From Carposina sasakii (taxonomy: Eukaryota > Arthropoda > Insecta > Lepidoptera > Carposinidae), in assembly GCA_014607495.2 (NCBI GenBank), contig CP053156.1, forward strand, positions 6,510,001-6,574,000: a stretch of DNA of 64,000 nucleotides. Direction: 5' to 3'. The notes beneath the pieces were generated by a model that ran no database searches, was not told the DNA's origin, and was given only the letters and a program-made list of their open reading frames with translations. Below are positions 55,701-63,350 of this stretch, in pieces (positions within the stretch are counted from its first letter, which is position 1; each line of letters opens with the position of its first letter). A program made the translations under genes and the position numbers.

Positions 55701-58700
55701 GAGGAGTGGGAGTCGTCCATCAGCAACTGGTGGCAGGAGCACCGCGGCATGCAGCGCGAGGACGCCATGATGGAGTACCTGAAGATCGCGCAGGACCTGG
55801 AGATGTACGGCGTCAACTACTTCGACATCCGCAACAAGAAGAACACGGACCTGTGGCTGGGCGTCGACGCTTTGGGGCTTAACATCTATGAGAAGGACGA
55901 TAAGTTGGTATCATTTCTTGTAAAACATTGTCGTCAGCTTATTGTAATACACTGTTGCACGTAGGCCTCCCCCAGAGCACGCCACACGGCTCGATCTCCC
56001 GTTTTTGCTTAGTTTAGTATTTTAACTAGTTTTCTTTAGCTTAAGATAAAATATACCACACTGGAGGGCAACCTCGCAAATGTTGAACGTATTTACCAAA
56101 GCTAAACCACAACCAATAACGTTATGCTATGCACATTCGTATCGCGCTAAATTTTGGCAACGTTAAAAATTAGACGTTGGACACGTCTGAAACGTTGTGA
56201 AATGAAACCAAAACAGAACCAAACACGTTCCGTTGAAAGGTTTATATGTTGTCATTTTGCGCGATTGTCAGAAAATACTATGTGTGGATGCTTTGGGACT
56301 TAATATCAACAGAAGGATGATAAGTTAGTGTAATTTCTTGTAAAACATCGTCGTCAGCTTATTACAATTCACTGCTGGACGTAGGCCTCCCCCAGAACAC
56401 GCCACATGGAACGATCTCTCGTTTTTGCCATCCAGTCACTACCAGCCGCCCTCCTTAAGTCATCGGTCCATCTGGCCGGCTATGGCTACGCTTGCCGAGG
56501 CACGATCTCATTTCGAGAACCCGTTTACGTTTACTCCACCATCGGTGTGACAGATGTGGCCTGCCCACTGCCACTTCAGTCTGATACATTTCGAGACTAT
56601 GTCTGTCACTTTGATCTTCTGCCGGATAACCTCGTTTCGGACTTTGTCTATTAGCGAGATTCCGAGCATCGATCTTTCCATAGCTCTCTGAGTGACATGC
56701 AATCGGCGGGTCAGCTCCACCGTCAGGTTCCACGTCCATTCCATTGGTATGTATACTATAATATTATCATTGTATCATATAAACGTGTTCTCTTACTCCA
56801 CAGACTGACGCCCAAGATCGGCTTCCCGTGGTCGGAGATCCGCAACATCTCGTTCAACGACCGCAAGTTCATCATCAAGCCGATCGACAAGAAGGCTCCG
56901 GACTTCGTGTTCTTCGCGCCGCGTGTCCGCGTCAACAAGCGCATCCTCGCGCTGTGCATGGGCAACCACGAGCTGTACATGCGGCGCCGCAAGCCCGACA
57001 CCATCGACGTGCAGCAGATGAAGGCGCAGGCGCGCGAGGAGAAGCTGGCCAAGCAGGCGCAGAGGTCGGTCCGTCTCCCTCCCTCCGCGAGCGTGTGTGC
57101 GCCGTCTTGTTGTCTCCCTCTCACAGGCACAGAGATGAATCTTATTCTCTCCCTCTCATAGAAAACGTAAAGAAAGCTAGCTAACTTGATCTTTTTCTGC
57201 ATACGGTCGTGATGCTTTCTATGACACTCTAATAACGATAGGGTGCAAACACTGATAATGATATATCGATATTTATTGCCCCATCGACATTTAAAAATAC
57301 TTTTACAAGGCATACCAATGGTTCTCAAATTTTTTCATGTTTTTAGACAAGTATTTTAAGTAGTATATTTCCTTGTTCAGAGAGAAGCTGCAACTGGAAA
57401 TAGCGGCCCGCGAGCGCGCGGAGAAGAAACAACAAGAGTATGAGGACAGGCTGCGGCAGATGCAAGAGGAAATGGAGCGCTCACAGGTAATGTGGTATAC
57501 CTCCATCGCCATCTTCCTGCCCTTATCTCATTATTTACGGGGTTGGCGCAGTATGGTTTCTTTCGTAACTCACATTGCTAAAATTTGGATTTTGTTTTAC
57601 GGCGGTCTGCCTGGCATAACCTCAATGTTTGTCTTAATATTAGATACAAAAACTACAGTACTGTTTTATAAAAATACTAGTGAAGTCCCGCGACTCTGTC
57701 CGCGTTGACTACAGAAAAAACAAAATGGAAAATTATTCAAGATAAAAATATTTTCTTGAGGTAAAAAGTATTGCCTATATCCTTTCTCAGGCTTTAGACT
57801 ACCTGTGTATCAAATTTCAATTTAATTTGGTTCAGTAGTATGGTCGATTCCGGCAGTCACACTTAAACCTAAACGTAAAATTAGTCCTACCTGTCCTTTT
57901 CTCTCTTAGCCATTTATGTTAAGAACGGAGAGAGATAGACCTGAATAAGATTAGGTTTAAAGGTCGGTTCATATCTGACGGAAGATGCGTCGAGCGTATC
58001 TCCAGGTACAGGCAAACGTACTAACGCATCATCGGTTGAATGTTTTGCCATATATTTGCATGTTCTGACGTTACGCGACCGACAAATACGCGACGGATTT
58101 TCCGTCAGATATGAACTGAGTGTGACTGCCGGAATCGACCTTAGTGTTCCAGGGGTAACCTGGATCTGAGTTAAATTCCTTTATTGTGATATGTTGTGAT
58201 AGTTAACAACATACTTTAGCAATTAGTTATTGGTTAAAAAAAAAAACTTACAAGTTTATGGAATAAATTATTGACATCGGAAAACACATGAATAAGTATA
58301 CGGAAATCCGACAGATATGTATGTTGTAGTTTCGTTGAAAAATATCTGATTATGCATAGCATCAATTTTTGTTAATTCATATTTAAATAACTAGTGGACG
58401 CCCGCGACTCCGTCCGCGTGGACTACAGAAAAAACAAAATGTCCAAATTATCCGGGGTAAAAACATTTTCCCGGGATAAAAAGTAGCCTATATGTTAAGT
58501 GCGACCTGTCACAATATATTCCTGAAAACTGCATCGAAATCGGTTCAGCCGTTTCTGAGATTAGCGTGCACAAACGCACAGACAAACCGACAAACGGACA
58601 TAAATTCCAAAAATCATTGTTTTGGGTTCTATTGCGTTGATAAACGCCTTCTATAGTATTTCTTCTTATATATATCTTCCATGTACAGACAGCGATCCGT

Positions 58701-60473
58701 TACATTTTTATTATATGTATAGATATTGATTATAATATTATAAAGAACACACTTTATTGACCTTGAATGCGCAAAAACAAAATATAAAGCCTATTTAAGC
58801 GCTTGATTGGTTGATCACTGATTACCTTTTATTAAAAAAACTGATACCCGATTATCTATGCTCGTAAATACACATCCGCGAACCCTTCCACATCACTGAT
58901 GTACATTATGTTTGTCCCGATCTGTAAAGCTCCGCATAAACTTTGCGGCGAATTCTTTGACGGAAGTTGCGCAGTAACAATCTGACCAACTGCTGTTCCC
59001 CTCGCAGGCAAACCTGGTGGAAGCTCAGGACATGATCCGGCGCCTGGAGGAACAGCTGAAACAACTGCAGGCTGCCAAGGAGGAGCTCGAGCGACGCCAG
59101 AACGAGCTGCACGCCATGATGCAGCGTCTGGAGGAGACCAAGGTGTGCCTCGTGTGTATACATACATACATACATACATCAGACCATTACTCTGCTGGAC
59201 GTAGGCCTCCCCCAGGGCACGCCACGAGGCTACTTACTGTTCTTCGTTTCATGTTACTTCTACCTGTCTACTTACCTCTTTTGATCTGTATTTCTTCCCT
59301 ATTTCTATTGTCCTTTTCTATGTTACTTCTGTCCGTGTATGTGTAATTTTCAAATAAAAATCTATTCTATTCTACTGCCACAGGGGAGTTTTTGTCCAAA
59401 GTGACCACGCTGGGCAGGCGGGTTGGTGACCGCAGTGTAATTTTCGGAACAAGTTGTCAATATAGGGAGGCGCTGCTCCCGGAAACCCGTTTTACTGTAT
59501 GATATAATGTATGAGTGGGGTAAGCACGCACCTTTTTACGCGGCGCAACGCTAGAGACTCGCTAGGAAAATCTATGTGATTTGACAGTTTGACGATAGCG
59601 TTACGGACTATCGAGAGGATCGTGCTTACCCCTCTGAGCTGTATTTGTTTTTAAAAAGGCAAATATTGCTTCAAACTTATGCTTACTCCGCCCGTTTTAC
59701 CTTATTCTTGTCCGTCCACAGAACATGGAAGCAGCAGAGCGCCAGAAGCTGGAGGAAGAGATAGCTGCCAAACAAGAGGAGGTGTCCCGCATACAGCAAG
59801 AGGTGGAGGCCAAGGACAGCGAGACCCGGCGGCTGCAGGAGGAAGTGGAGGACGCGCGCCGCAAGCAGGTATTACAGCGATTACAATTACAAGGATTTTA
59901 CTTTTTTTTTGACAGATGATGCCTGATGTTAAGTAAGATGCGGTCTACGGTGTGGTATATGTTTGCATATTTCATGGCTGATTGGTGTAGTTGATAGTGA
60001 TCTTGCTTGTGACACCATAGGTTCTTTGGTTCGAATCTTGGTTATTGCCTAATTTGCAGTAGCAGTGCCGAAGCAATGCGATAGTGAAAATTGAGTATGC
60101 ACGCACAGAGGTTGTCAATTTTCGCTATCGCATCGCTTCGACTCTGCCACTGCAATGCACTGTACCATAACACTTGATTTTGTTTATATTGTATTAAATT
60201 ATGCCAATAGACGCCCAACTATACATTAGCTTCTATTTCTGAGGCCATATTGTGTCCCTGTCACTGTACATAGTGATAGTTATATCTATTGATATACCTA
60301 TACGTATAAGGTCTACCAAAAAGTAATGATTATCTTTCTAGGACGTATTCGTAAATAAATAATATAACCTTTAATTAAAAAATGAAAACATTAAAATAAA
60401 CTTCAATCTTTTAATACAAAAAAATCATGCTGTAGTTGGCGCGGCGCATTAAATACGCCGACAGAGAAAAACG

Positions 60474-60534
<61 letters not shown>

Positions 60535-62825
60535 AACCTTCATGATCTATGTGTGTTGTAATGTTAATGTAAACGTGTCGGCGTTGTCGTGGTGTTCAAA
60601 AAAGCTATATTCTCGGAACGCGTGAAAGTGATATGCGACATGCAAATAGCGCGCTATTTTTTCCGTGACGTTATAACGTTACGCGCAAATCATAAGTCAC
60701 GAATGAATGACTGAACGAATACGCTATATTCATATCCCGCCAATGACAAGTCGTGAAAATGCTATATTCTATTTGACGCGATTTCATATAGCTGTTGGTA
60801 GTCCGGCGCCGGACGTCACACGCTATGCATGTGCGTGTCGAAGGCGCGATGAGTCAAGCGTACGCGACACGTGAAGCGCGCATATCGTTATAGCGTTTAG
60901 CTTGGAACGAGTCAATTAAATCATTGGTTATTGCGCTATGGACAAATAGCATGTTATTTTTAAAAGCTATAGACCTTAGGGATCTTAATGTGGGACTAAG
61001 GTTAATGTGTTGTGTAGTGTGTGAAGTAAAAAAAAAAATAAAAATAAAAAAAAAACCGATACGTTATATTACTACCACTAGTCGGCGCGTGGGCAGCGGC
61101 CTTAGTTTACTGTGCGTGTCGTTGTGAGTTTACGTGACGGTTATACAAGATCCATGAGAAAAATATTCAAAGTTTTGTATGAGATAGTAAAAAAACTTTT
61201 TGGCCGCGTGGTGCCGGCAGAGTAGAATTCGTACCACCCCATGTCTGCCCGTGGGTATCGTACGAGGCGATTAAGGGTTTCCGGGAGGTGGGCAGTAGCG
61301 CCTCCCGTGTTGACAATATAGACCAAAATACAAACTGCGGTTACCAACCCGCCTGCCCAGCGTGGTGACTATGGGCAAATACCCCCCATGGCACTCATGC
61401 GGCGAGCCCTGGGGGAGGCCTACGTCCAGCAGTGGACTGCATGATGATGATGATGAAGAGTAAAAAACTAAACTAGCGTGAATATTTTCTCTAAAGTATT
61501 ATGTTCTTGTGTATAATTATGCCACATCCAGAGGCGGCACGTGATATTTTTGATGGGGTTTCACAAAAATTTTATGAAAAATCTTCAGAGCTTAACTGAA
61601 AATATATAGAAAACACGTAAAAATTCAATTTAGCAATTTAGGCAGTAACCATTATTACAGGTACGGCAACACCAAGCTAGTGATGACTTTAACATTTTCA
61701 ATTTAAAACTAACATAAGCGCCTAACTCAAAGTTACAGCAATTTGGTAACCAACATAAATATTAAATTAATTTTCTTAAATTCTGAACACTAAATGGAAA
61801 TTTACTTCGAAAGAGTAACCTCAAAGCAATTACCGATTGTAAATTTGCAATAAACATGAAAAATGCGCTTTCAGATGTATAACAGCAATGAGATTAGTCA
61901 AAGCGGAACCAGACAATTTTTGCAGCGCGTACTTCGCGGAATTTGATTACCTATGTTATTTTCGTGGGTGGGAGTGCACTGCACCAGCGCTCTCTGGGAC
62001 GAGCCTCTGGCCACATCCCTAAAGATCGTTACTACTTCTCGTTAGACCTTATATACATGGCATGTATTGATCACATCATGTGCTTCCCCAAGTCGAGGCT
62101 TCAGTGCCACCAACAAATTATTGTAATAGCTGCCCAGTCATACATTTGAACTTCTATGTACACGCATCGAACGTTTTATGCTTTTCCATAGGATGAGGCG
62201 TCTGCGCTGCTGGCCGCGGCCACCACACCACGTCACCATCACGTGGCGGAGACGGAGGCCGAGGGCTCCGACGCGGGCTCGGGCTCCGCCGGCGACCTGT
62301 CCACGCACGACGACATTGACGACCCCGTGCAGCTGCGAACCACGCTGGCGCAGCGCAGCGAGCGTCTGCATGACCAGCTCAAGGTAGGGGCGGAGGCCCA
62401 GGGCTCGGCCGGCGACCTGTCCACCCACCCGACGGCAAAGGGAATCTATGGCCATATAGCTTTACACGACCAGGTCAAGTTAGACGGGTTTGTTAGTCTG
62501 AAGGCAAAGGAAATCTATGTCCATACAGTTTTAACGTTGAGCTTCGACAGACCACACATTTTACTATTACAGATTTTACTTGCGAGCCGATAAATTTACG
62601 GCGCGTAAAAAGGTTCATGCTTACAGTTCTCGATGTTTAACCATAATCTGTACTCCGCAGGCGCTGAAACAAGACCTAGCGCAGACCCGCGACGAAACTA
62701 AAGAGACCGCCATGGACAAGATCCACCGCGAGAACGTGCGCCAAGGCCGGGACAAGTACAAGACGCTAAGGGAGATCCGCAAGGGAAACACCAAGCGACG
62801 CGTCGACCAGTTCGAGAACATGTAA
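28701..62825 (+). CDS. Moe: Moesin (ERM family), isoform A from the distal first exon
   Basis: Links cortical F-actin to plasma-membrane proteins and PIP2. Coding exons: 28701-28712, 37084-37263, 54359-54481, 54711-54881, 55692-55903, 56804-57064, 57381-57486, 59008-59142, 59722-59868, 62192-62383, 62661-62825; total 1704 bp, 567 aa, close to Drosophila Moesin. FERM F1-F3 spans about residues 5-300 ([18 protein letters not shown] to [20 protein letters not shown]). A charged alpha-helical coiled coil follows at about 300-450, then a linker with [10 protein letters not shown]. The C-ERMAD ends [23 protein letters not shown] with the regulatory Thr at about 548. Phosphorylation of that Thr releases the FERM/C-tail self-association in this family. 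All junctions are GT..AG and in phase. Only one ERM gene is expected in insects, and the C-terminal actin-binding motif separates it from Merlin. Odd points: tandem copies of the exon 4 donor region and decayed exon-tail copies after exons 5 and 10. Confidence 0.97.
29655..29776. mobile_element. Foldback MITE, copy 3 (diverged)
   Basis: ctagcaaaagaaatgtgg on the left pairs with catttcttttgctag on the right; ttagaaggtaac at the outer end resembles the family terminus. Confidence 0.6.
30188..30595 (+). mobile_element. RTE-tail repeat, copy 5, with a nested insertion
   Basis: Family text from gtgaacgcccgcgactccgt to tatatgtatagatg. It is interrupted at 30238-30314 by a 77-bp insert flanked by the direct repeat AAAACAAAAT (30228-30237 and 30315-30324). 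Confidence 0.75.
30238..30314 (-). mobile_element. Truncated tRNA-derived SINE nested in an RTE-tail repeat
   Basis: The reverse complement contains cacgggatgcagaggtcgtg and gggattgattcccactcggg, a box B-like core. The 10-bp duplication AAAACAAAAT marks a LINE-type target-primed insertion. Confidence 0.7.
31790..32069 (+). promoter_or_regulatory. Moe: Probable Moesin promoter 2 and 5' UTR
   Basis: A CpG-rich island of about 200 bp in AT-rich DNA with a canonical arthropod initiator TCAGTT at 31914-31919 and GACG near +29 (31944-31947), a DPE-like placement. It leads without a stop-rich gap into the ATG at 32070, giving a 5' UTR of about 154 nt if the initiator is used. Confidence 0.6.
32070..32090 (+). 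CDS. Moe: Moesin alternative first coding exon B (MVAGGKQ)
   Basis: ATG in a strong context (ttcaaaATGG) codes MVAGGKQ, then donor gtagtt in phase 0. It joins to MNVRVTT and gives a 570-residue isoform. Alternative N-termini from separate promoters are known for Drosophila Moesin; this pairing is inference from phase and context. Confidence 0.75.
32091..37083 (+). other. Moesin intron before the shared FERM exon
   Basis: 5 kb with few recognisable repeats. A second TCAGTT lies at 32620-32625 but the following ATG has no phase-0 donor. 36300-36720 is relatively complex sequence with no supported exon. Possible regulatory DNA. Confidence 0.6.
37084..37263 (+). CDS. Moe: Moesin exon 2 (FERM F1)
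   Basis: 60 codons, [20 protein letters not shown] through TWIKLYKK; donor gttagt. It opens with its own ATG, so translation could also start here. First, ubiquitin-like lobe of FERM. Confidence 0.97.
39957..40292 (+). mobile_element. tRNA-derived SINE, second type
   Basis: The head ggtgttagcccagtggttaa is box A-like and aagttcgttccagtc is box B-like. The body includes ctctccggtcgtgtcggctt and the tail ggccgaaatacggtcggag with a catcatcac end. Confidence 0.7.
41827..41955 (-). mobile_element. RTE LINE 3' end fragment
   Basis: cagcctattgcagtccactg and ctggacgtaggcctcccccc are the reverse complement of the end of 10024-10279; it continues to ccacgctgggcaggcgggtt. Confidence 0.82.
44802..45236 (+). 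mobile_element. RTE-tail repeat, copy 6, with a nested insertion
   Basis: The outer element runs from ctagtggacgcccgcgactc to atatgtatagat. It is split after tatatgttaa by about 100 bp (44912-45011) beginning with taataataataataaaattt and ending near cctaaacta, after which gtgggacctgtcac resumes. The insert looks like a reversed LINE 3' terminus. Confidence 0.75.
48022..48210 (-). mobile_element. RTE LINE 3' end fragment
   Basis: cagcctattgcagtccactg through ccacgctgggcaggcgtgct and cacgggaggcgctgctgccc, in the order of the family 3' end. Confidence 0.82.
53255..53430 (+). repeat. Dispersed repeat fragment, copy 3
   Basis: taagagtcaactaaggaact, cgggcattcctccctcaggc and gtggctgtggaatctccta recur at 14280-14380 and 1755-1830. 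Confidence 0.55.
53441..53610. mobile_element. Foldback MITE, copy 4 (GC-rich core)
   Basis: Ends ccccctgattac and gtaatctgggg are inverted repeats. Inner arms ccgcgcgatcacgataattg and caattatcgcgatcgcgcgg pair around a CA/GT- and CG-rich core (gcgcgcaacgagcgctcggc). Confidence 0.75.
54359..54481 (+). CDS. Moe: Moesin exon 3 (FERM F1-F2 junction)
   Basis: [20 protein letters not shown] then [21 protein letters not shown]; donor gtgagt. 41 codons, phase 0 on both sides. Confidence 0.97.
54600..54645 (+). mobile_element. RTE LINE 3' terminus remnant
   Basis: ggggaggcctatgttcagcg then gtggacttctcatggctg is a diverged copy of the family end. Confidence 0.6.
54711..54881 (+). CDS. Moe: Moesin exon 4 (FERM F2)
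   Basis: [32 protein letters not shown] and [18 protein letters not shown]; donor gtagac. This end matches other ERM proteins (QRV.DQHK followed by MS in the next exon), so 54882 is taken as the normal donor. Confidence 0.94.
54801..55206 (+). repeat. Tandem duplication of the Moesin exon 4 tail with its donor
   Basis: A 90-bp unit starting gaccacagccccgccctgca begins at 54801, 54891 and 54981, each followed by cagcacaag|gtagac. Donors fall at 54882, 54972 and 55089. The reading frame is open through all three, adding 0, 30 or 69 residues and always ending QHK. Beyond that, shorter pieces repeat (donor-like sites at 55133 and 55207) but lose the frame. Confidence 0.93.
54882..55691 (+). other. 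Moesin intron after exon 4
   Basis: 810 bp: tandem exon-tail copies to 55206, foldback MITE 55274-55407, then AT-rich DNA to the acceptor attccccag. Confidence 0.85.
55274..55407. mobile_element. Foldback MITE, copy 5 (left end truncated)
   Basis: gagtgtgtgtgtgcttgtgc ... cgcacacacactcaattatc ... gctttgctattgctttta and gtaatcaggggg match the 53441-53610 copy; the outer left terminus is missing. Confidence 0.68.
55692..55903 (+). CDS. Moe: Moesin exon 5 (FERM F2-F3)
   Basis: [20 protein letters not shown] through [18 protein letters not shown] (last codon split AA|A). The donor is gttggt at 55904, chosen over gtatca four bases later because only it keeps KLTPKIGF in frame. Confidence 0.94.
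55930..56010 (-). mobile_element. RTE LINE 3' end fragment
   Basis: cgtcgtcagcttattgtaat then cgtaggcctcccccagagca. The same fragment follows the exon 5 tail copy at 56282, so it was already present when that segment duplicated. Confidence 0.78.
56282..56330 (+). pseudogene. Decayed copy of the Moesin exon 5 tail
   Basis: gtggatgctttgggacttaa then aggatgataagtta resembles the exon end gtcgacgctttggggcttaa ... aggacgataagttg. The shared intron text tttcttgtaaaacat and an RTE fragment follow in both copies. Confidence 0.8.
56343..56745 (-). mobile_element. RTE-type LINE, reverse-transcriptase C-terminus
   Basis: Minus strand reads [60 protein letters not shown] and [10 protein letters not shown], then after a frame break [12 protein letters not shown] and YVQQWTVI-like residues. 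A 5'-truncated dead RTE copy. Confidence 0.87.
56804..57064 (+). CDS. Moe: Moesin exon 6 (FERM F3 and start of helix)
   Basis: [60 protein letters not shown] and [14 protein letters not shown] plus two bases. F3 has a PTB/PH-like fold and binds membrane-protein tails. Strongly GC-rich. Confidence 0.97.
57065..57380 (+). other. Moesin intron after exon 6
   Basis: 316 bp, donor gtcggt, acceptor ccttgttcag. No element recognised. Confidence 0.88.
57381..57486 (+). CDS. Moe: Moesin exon 7 (coiled coil)
   Basis: [20 protein letters not shown] then [15 protein letters not shown]; donor gtaatg. Heptad-like charged helix. Confidence 0.96.
57680..57841 (+). mobile_element. RTE-tail repeat fragment, copy 7
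   Basis: agtcccgcgactctgtccgc, then gcctatatcctttctcaggc and caatttaatttggttcagta. Its right end abuts the inverted-repeat MITE at 57842. Confidence 0.65.
57842..58140. mobile_element. MITE with perfect 22-bp terminal inverted repeats
   Basis: The left end ggtcgattccggcagtcaca (extends 2 more bases) is exactly complementary to the right end ending ctgccggaatcgacc. An inner inverted pair tcatatctgacgga / tccgtcagatatga lies at about 57970 and 58098. A left-half relative lies at 63253-63350. The superfamily is not clear, and no convincing target duplication was seen. Confidence 0.82.
58390..58727 (+). mobile_element. RTE-tail repeat, copy 8 (best preserved)
   Basis: ctagtggacgcccgcgactc, ttatccggggtaaaaacatt, gcatcgaaatcggttcagcc, cacagacaaaccgac and the end tatatgtatagat are all present without interruption. 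Confidence 0.8.
59008..59142 (+). CDS. Moe: Moesin exon 8 (coiled coil)
   Basis: [40 protein letters not shown] and LEETK; donor gtgtgc. 45 codons, phase 0. Confidence 0.96.
59143..59721 (+). other. Moesin intron after exon 8
   Basis: 579 bp, begins with a short (ATAC)n-like run (59159-59177) and a split RTE fragment (59180-59492). The rest shows nothing. Confidence 0.85.
59180..59492 (-). mobile_element. RTE LINE 3' end split by an insertion
   Basis: ctctgctggacgtaggcctc to about 59232, then about 140 bp of foreign T/C-rich DNA ending tctattctattctac. The family text (ccacaggggagtttttgtcc, ccacgctgggcaggcgggtt, aggcgctgctccc) resumes to 59492. The short repeat ctact/ctactg at both joins suggests a target duplication. 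Confidence 0.75.
59722..59868 (+). CDS. Moe: Moesin exon 9 (coiled coil)
   Basis: [40 protein letters not shown] and EVEDARRKQ; donor gtatta. Confidence 0.96.
59895..59972 (+). repeat. Dispersed repeat, partner of 20531-20622
   Basis: cctgatgttaagtaagatgc and tggtatatgtttgca shared with the other copy. Confidence 0.5.
59973..60045 (+). mobile_element. tRNA-derived SINE head
   Basis: gctgattggtgtagttgata and tttggttcgaatcttgg match boxes A and B of the 4193-4440 SINE. A matching tail (gaccttagggatcttaatgt) appears 0.9 kb later at 60970, so the SINE may have been split by the insertions between. Confidence 0.65.
60047..60163. mobile_element. Foldback MITE, copy 6
   Basis: gccgaagcaatgcgatagtg and aattttcgctatcgcatcgc pair as inverted arms; outer parts ttgcagtagcagtg / cactgcaa also pair. 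Confidence 0.68.
60477..60533. repeat. (GT)28 microsatellite
   Basis: An uninterrupted run of about 28 GT units. Confidence 0.97.
61205..61455 (+). mobile_element. RTE LINE 3' region
   Basis: ttccgggaggtgggcagtag, aacccgcctgcccagcgtgg and cgtccagcagtggactgcat, ending in a (GAT)n-like run gatgatgatgatga (61442-61457). Confidence 0.82.
61529..62009. mobile_element. Non-autonomous hAT-like element with 8-bp target duplication, copy 2
   Basis: Begins cagaggcgg and ends gcctctg. Perfect 8-bp direct repeat GCCACATC flanks it (61521-61528 and 62010-62017). CAGAGGC termini plus an 8-bp duplication are hAT hallmarks. 481 bp, no transposase. Confidence 0.88.
62192..62383 (+). CDS. Moe: Moesin exon 10 (linker)
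   Basis: [40 protein letters not shown] and [12 protein letters not shown]; donor gtaggg. The acidic Gly/Ser linker is the least conserved part of the protein. Confidence 0.95.
62386..62431 (+). pseudogene. Partial copy of the Moesin exon 10 interior in the next intron
   Basis: gcggaggcccagggctcg then gccggcgacctgtccaccca resembles the exon stretch ggaggccgagggctc ... gccggcgacctgtccacgca. It begins within 5 bp of the donor, so it is a local duplication. Confidence 0.75.
62661..62825 (+). CDS. Moe: Moesin exon 11 (C-ERMAD, actin binding) and stop
   Basis: [40 protein letters not shown] and [14 protein letters not shown], stop TAA 62823-62825. Contains the conserved regulatory Thr of KYKTLR (about residue 548) and the F-actin binding end. 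Confidence 0.97.
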   Translation, partial: ALKQDLAQTRDETKETAMDKIHRENVRQGRDKYKTLREIRKGNTKRRVDQFENM

Positions 62826-62970
62826 CCGACGCGTCTGCGACCACACTATTGTATGTAATTAATAACTGGGTGTTAGCGTAAGGCTGTTAGCAGGTGACGT
62901 TCTGTAGCCATTTTGATGGGGAAAACATTGATACTCAGGTCAAAAAAGATTTAAATATATATAAATATAA

Positions 62971-62976
62971 AATAAA
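62971..62976 (+). terminator. Moe: Candidate Moesin poly(A) signal
   Basis: AATAAA about 146 nt after the stop and 8 bp before the MITE at 62984. If used, cleavage would fall inside the MITE. Longer 3' UTRs are also possible. Confidence 0.45.
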
Positions 62977-62983
62977 TATAATA

Positions 62984-63247
62984 TACAGGGTGTAACAAAA
63001 AGGGTATGTTAAGCGAAAAGCTATGTAAATAGCCCACTATAGAGAACCTATCTACAAAATATGAGACTCGAAATCACATTTTTATTTTTCAAGATTGTAT
63101 GAAAATTTCTGAGATATTTAAAAGTTCTCCGTACTATCGGGAAAAATAAACATGTGATTTCGGATCCCAAATTTTGTGGATAGGTTCTCTATAGTGGGCT
63201 ATTTACATAGCTTTTCGCTTAACATACCCTTTCTGTTACACCCTGTA
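62984..63247. mobile_element. TA-flanked MITE (ACAGGGTGTAAC family), copy 3
   Basis: 264 bp, termini TACAGGGTGTAACA and TGTTACACCCTGTA, TA on both sides (62982-62983 and 63248-63249). Lies about 160 bp after the Moesin stop, in or beside its 3' UTR. Confidence 0.9.
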
Positions 63248-63252
63248 TAAAT

Positions 63253-63350
63253 ATGGTGACCGTCACACTTATACCTAAACTTAAAATTAGTCCTACCTGC
63301 CCCTTTCTGTCTCAGCTATTGCTAAGAATGGAGAGTGACAGAGCTGTCTA
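63253..63350 (+). mobile_element. Left-half relative of the 57842-58140 MITE
   Basis: tggtgaccgtcacacttata, cctaaacttaaaattagtcc and tacctgcccctttct follow the order of the 57842 element, 5 bp after the neighbouring MITE. Confidence 0.68.

Larger units (their letters stand above)
55904..56803 (+). other. Moesin intron after exon 5
   Basis: 900 bp: RTE fragment 55930-56010, 270 bp of unassigned DNA, exon tail copy 56282-56330, longer RTE fragment to 56745, acceptor cttactccacag. Confidence 0.87.
57487..59007 (+). other. Moesin intron after exon 7
   Basis: 1.5 kb, mostly three mobile elements (57680-57841, 57842-58140, 58390-58727). The remaining DNA, including 58740-59000, shows no gene. Confidence 0.87.
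59869..62191 (+). other. Moesin intron after exon 9
   Basis: 2.3 kb: dispersed repeat, SINE head, foldback MITE, (GT)28, a CpG-rich unassigned segment (60590-60960) with gctatattc three times (near 60604, 60722 and 60762), RTE 3' end and hAT-like element. No exon needed; flanking phases are both 0. Confidence 0.85.

Noticed and set aside
56756..57328. 190-codon minus-strand open frame
   Set aside because: It lies opposite Moesin exon 6 and is a shadow of a GC-rich coding exon; no domain, and the plus strand encodes a perfect FERM F3.
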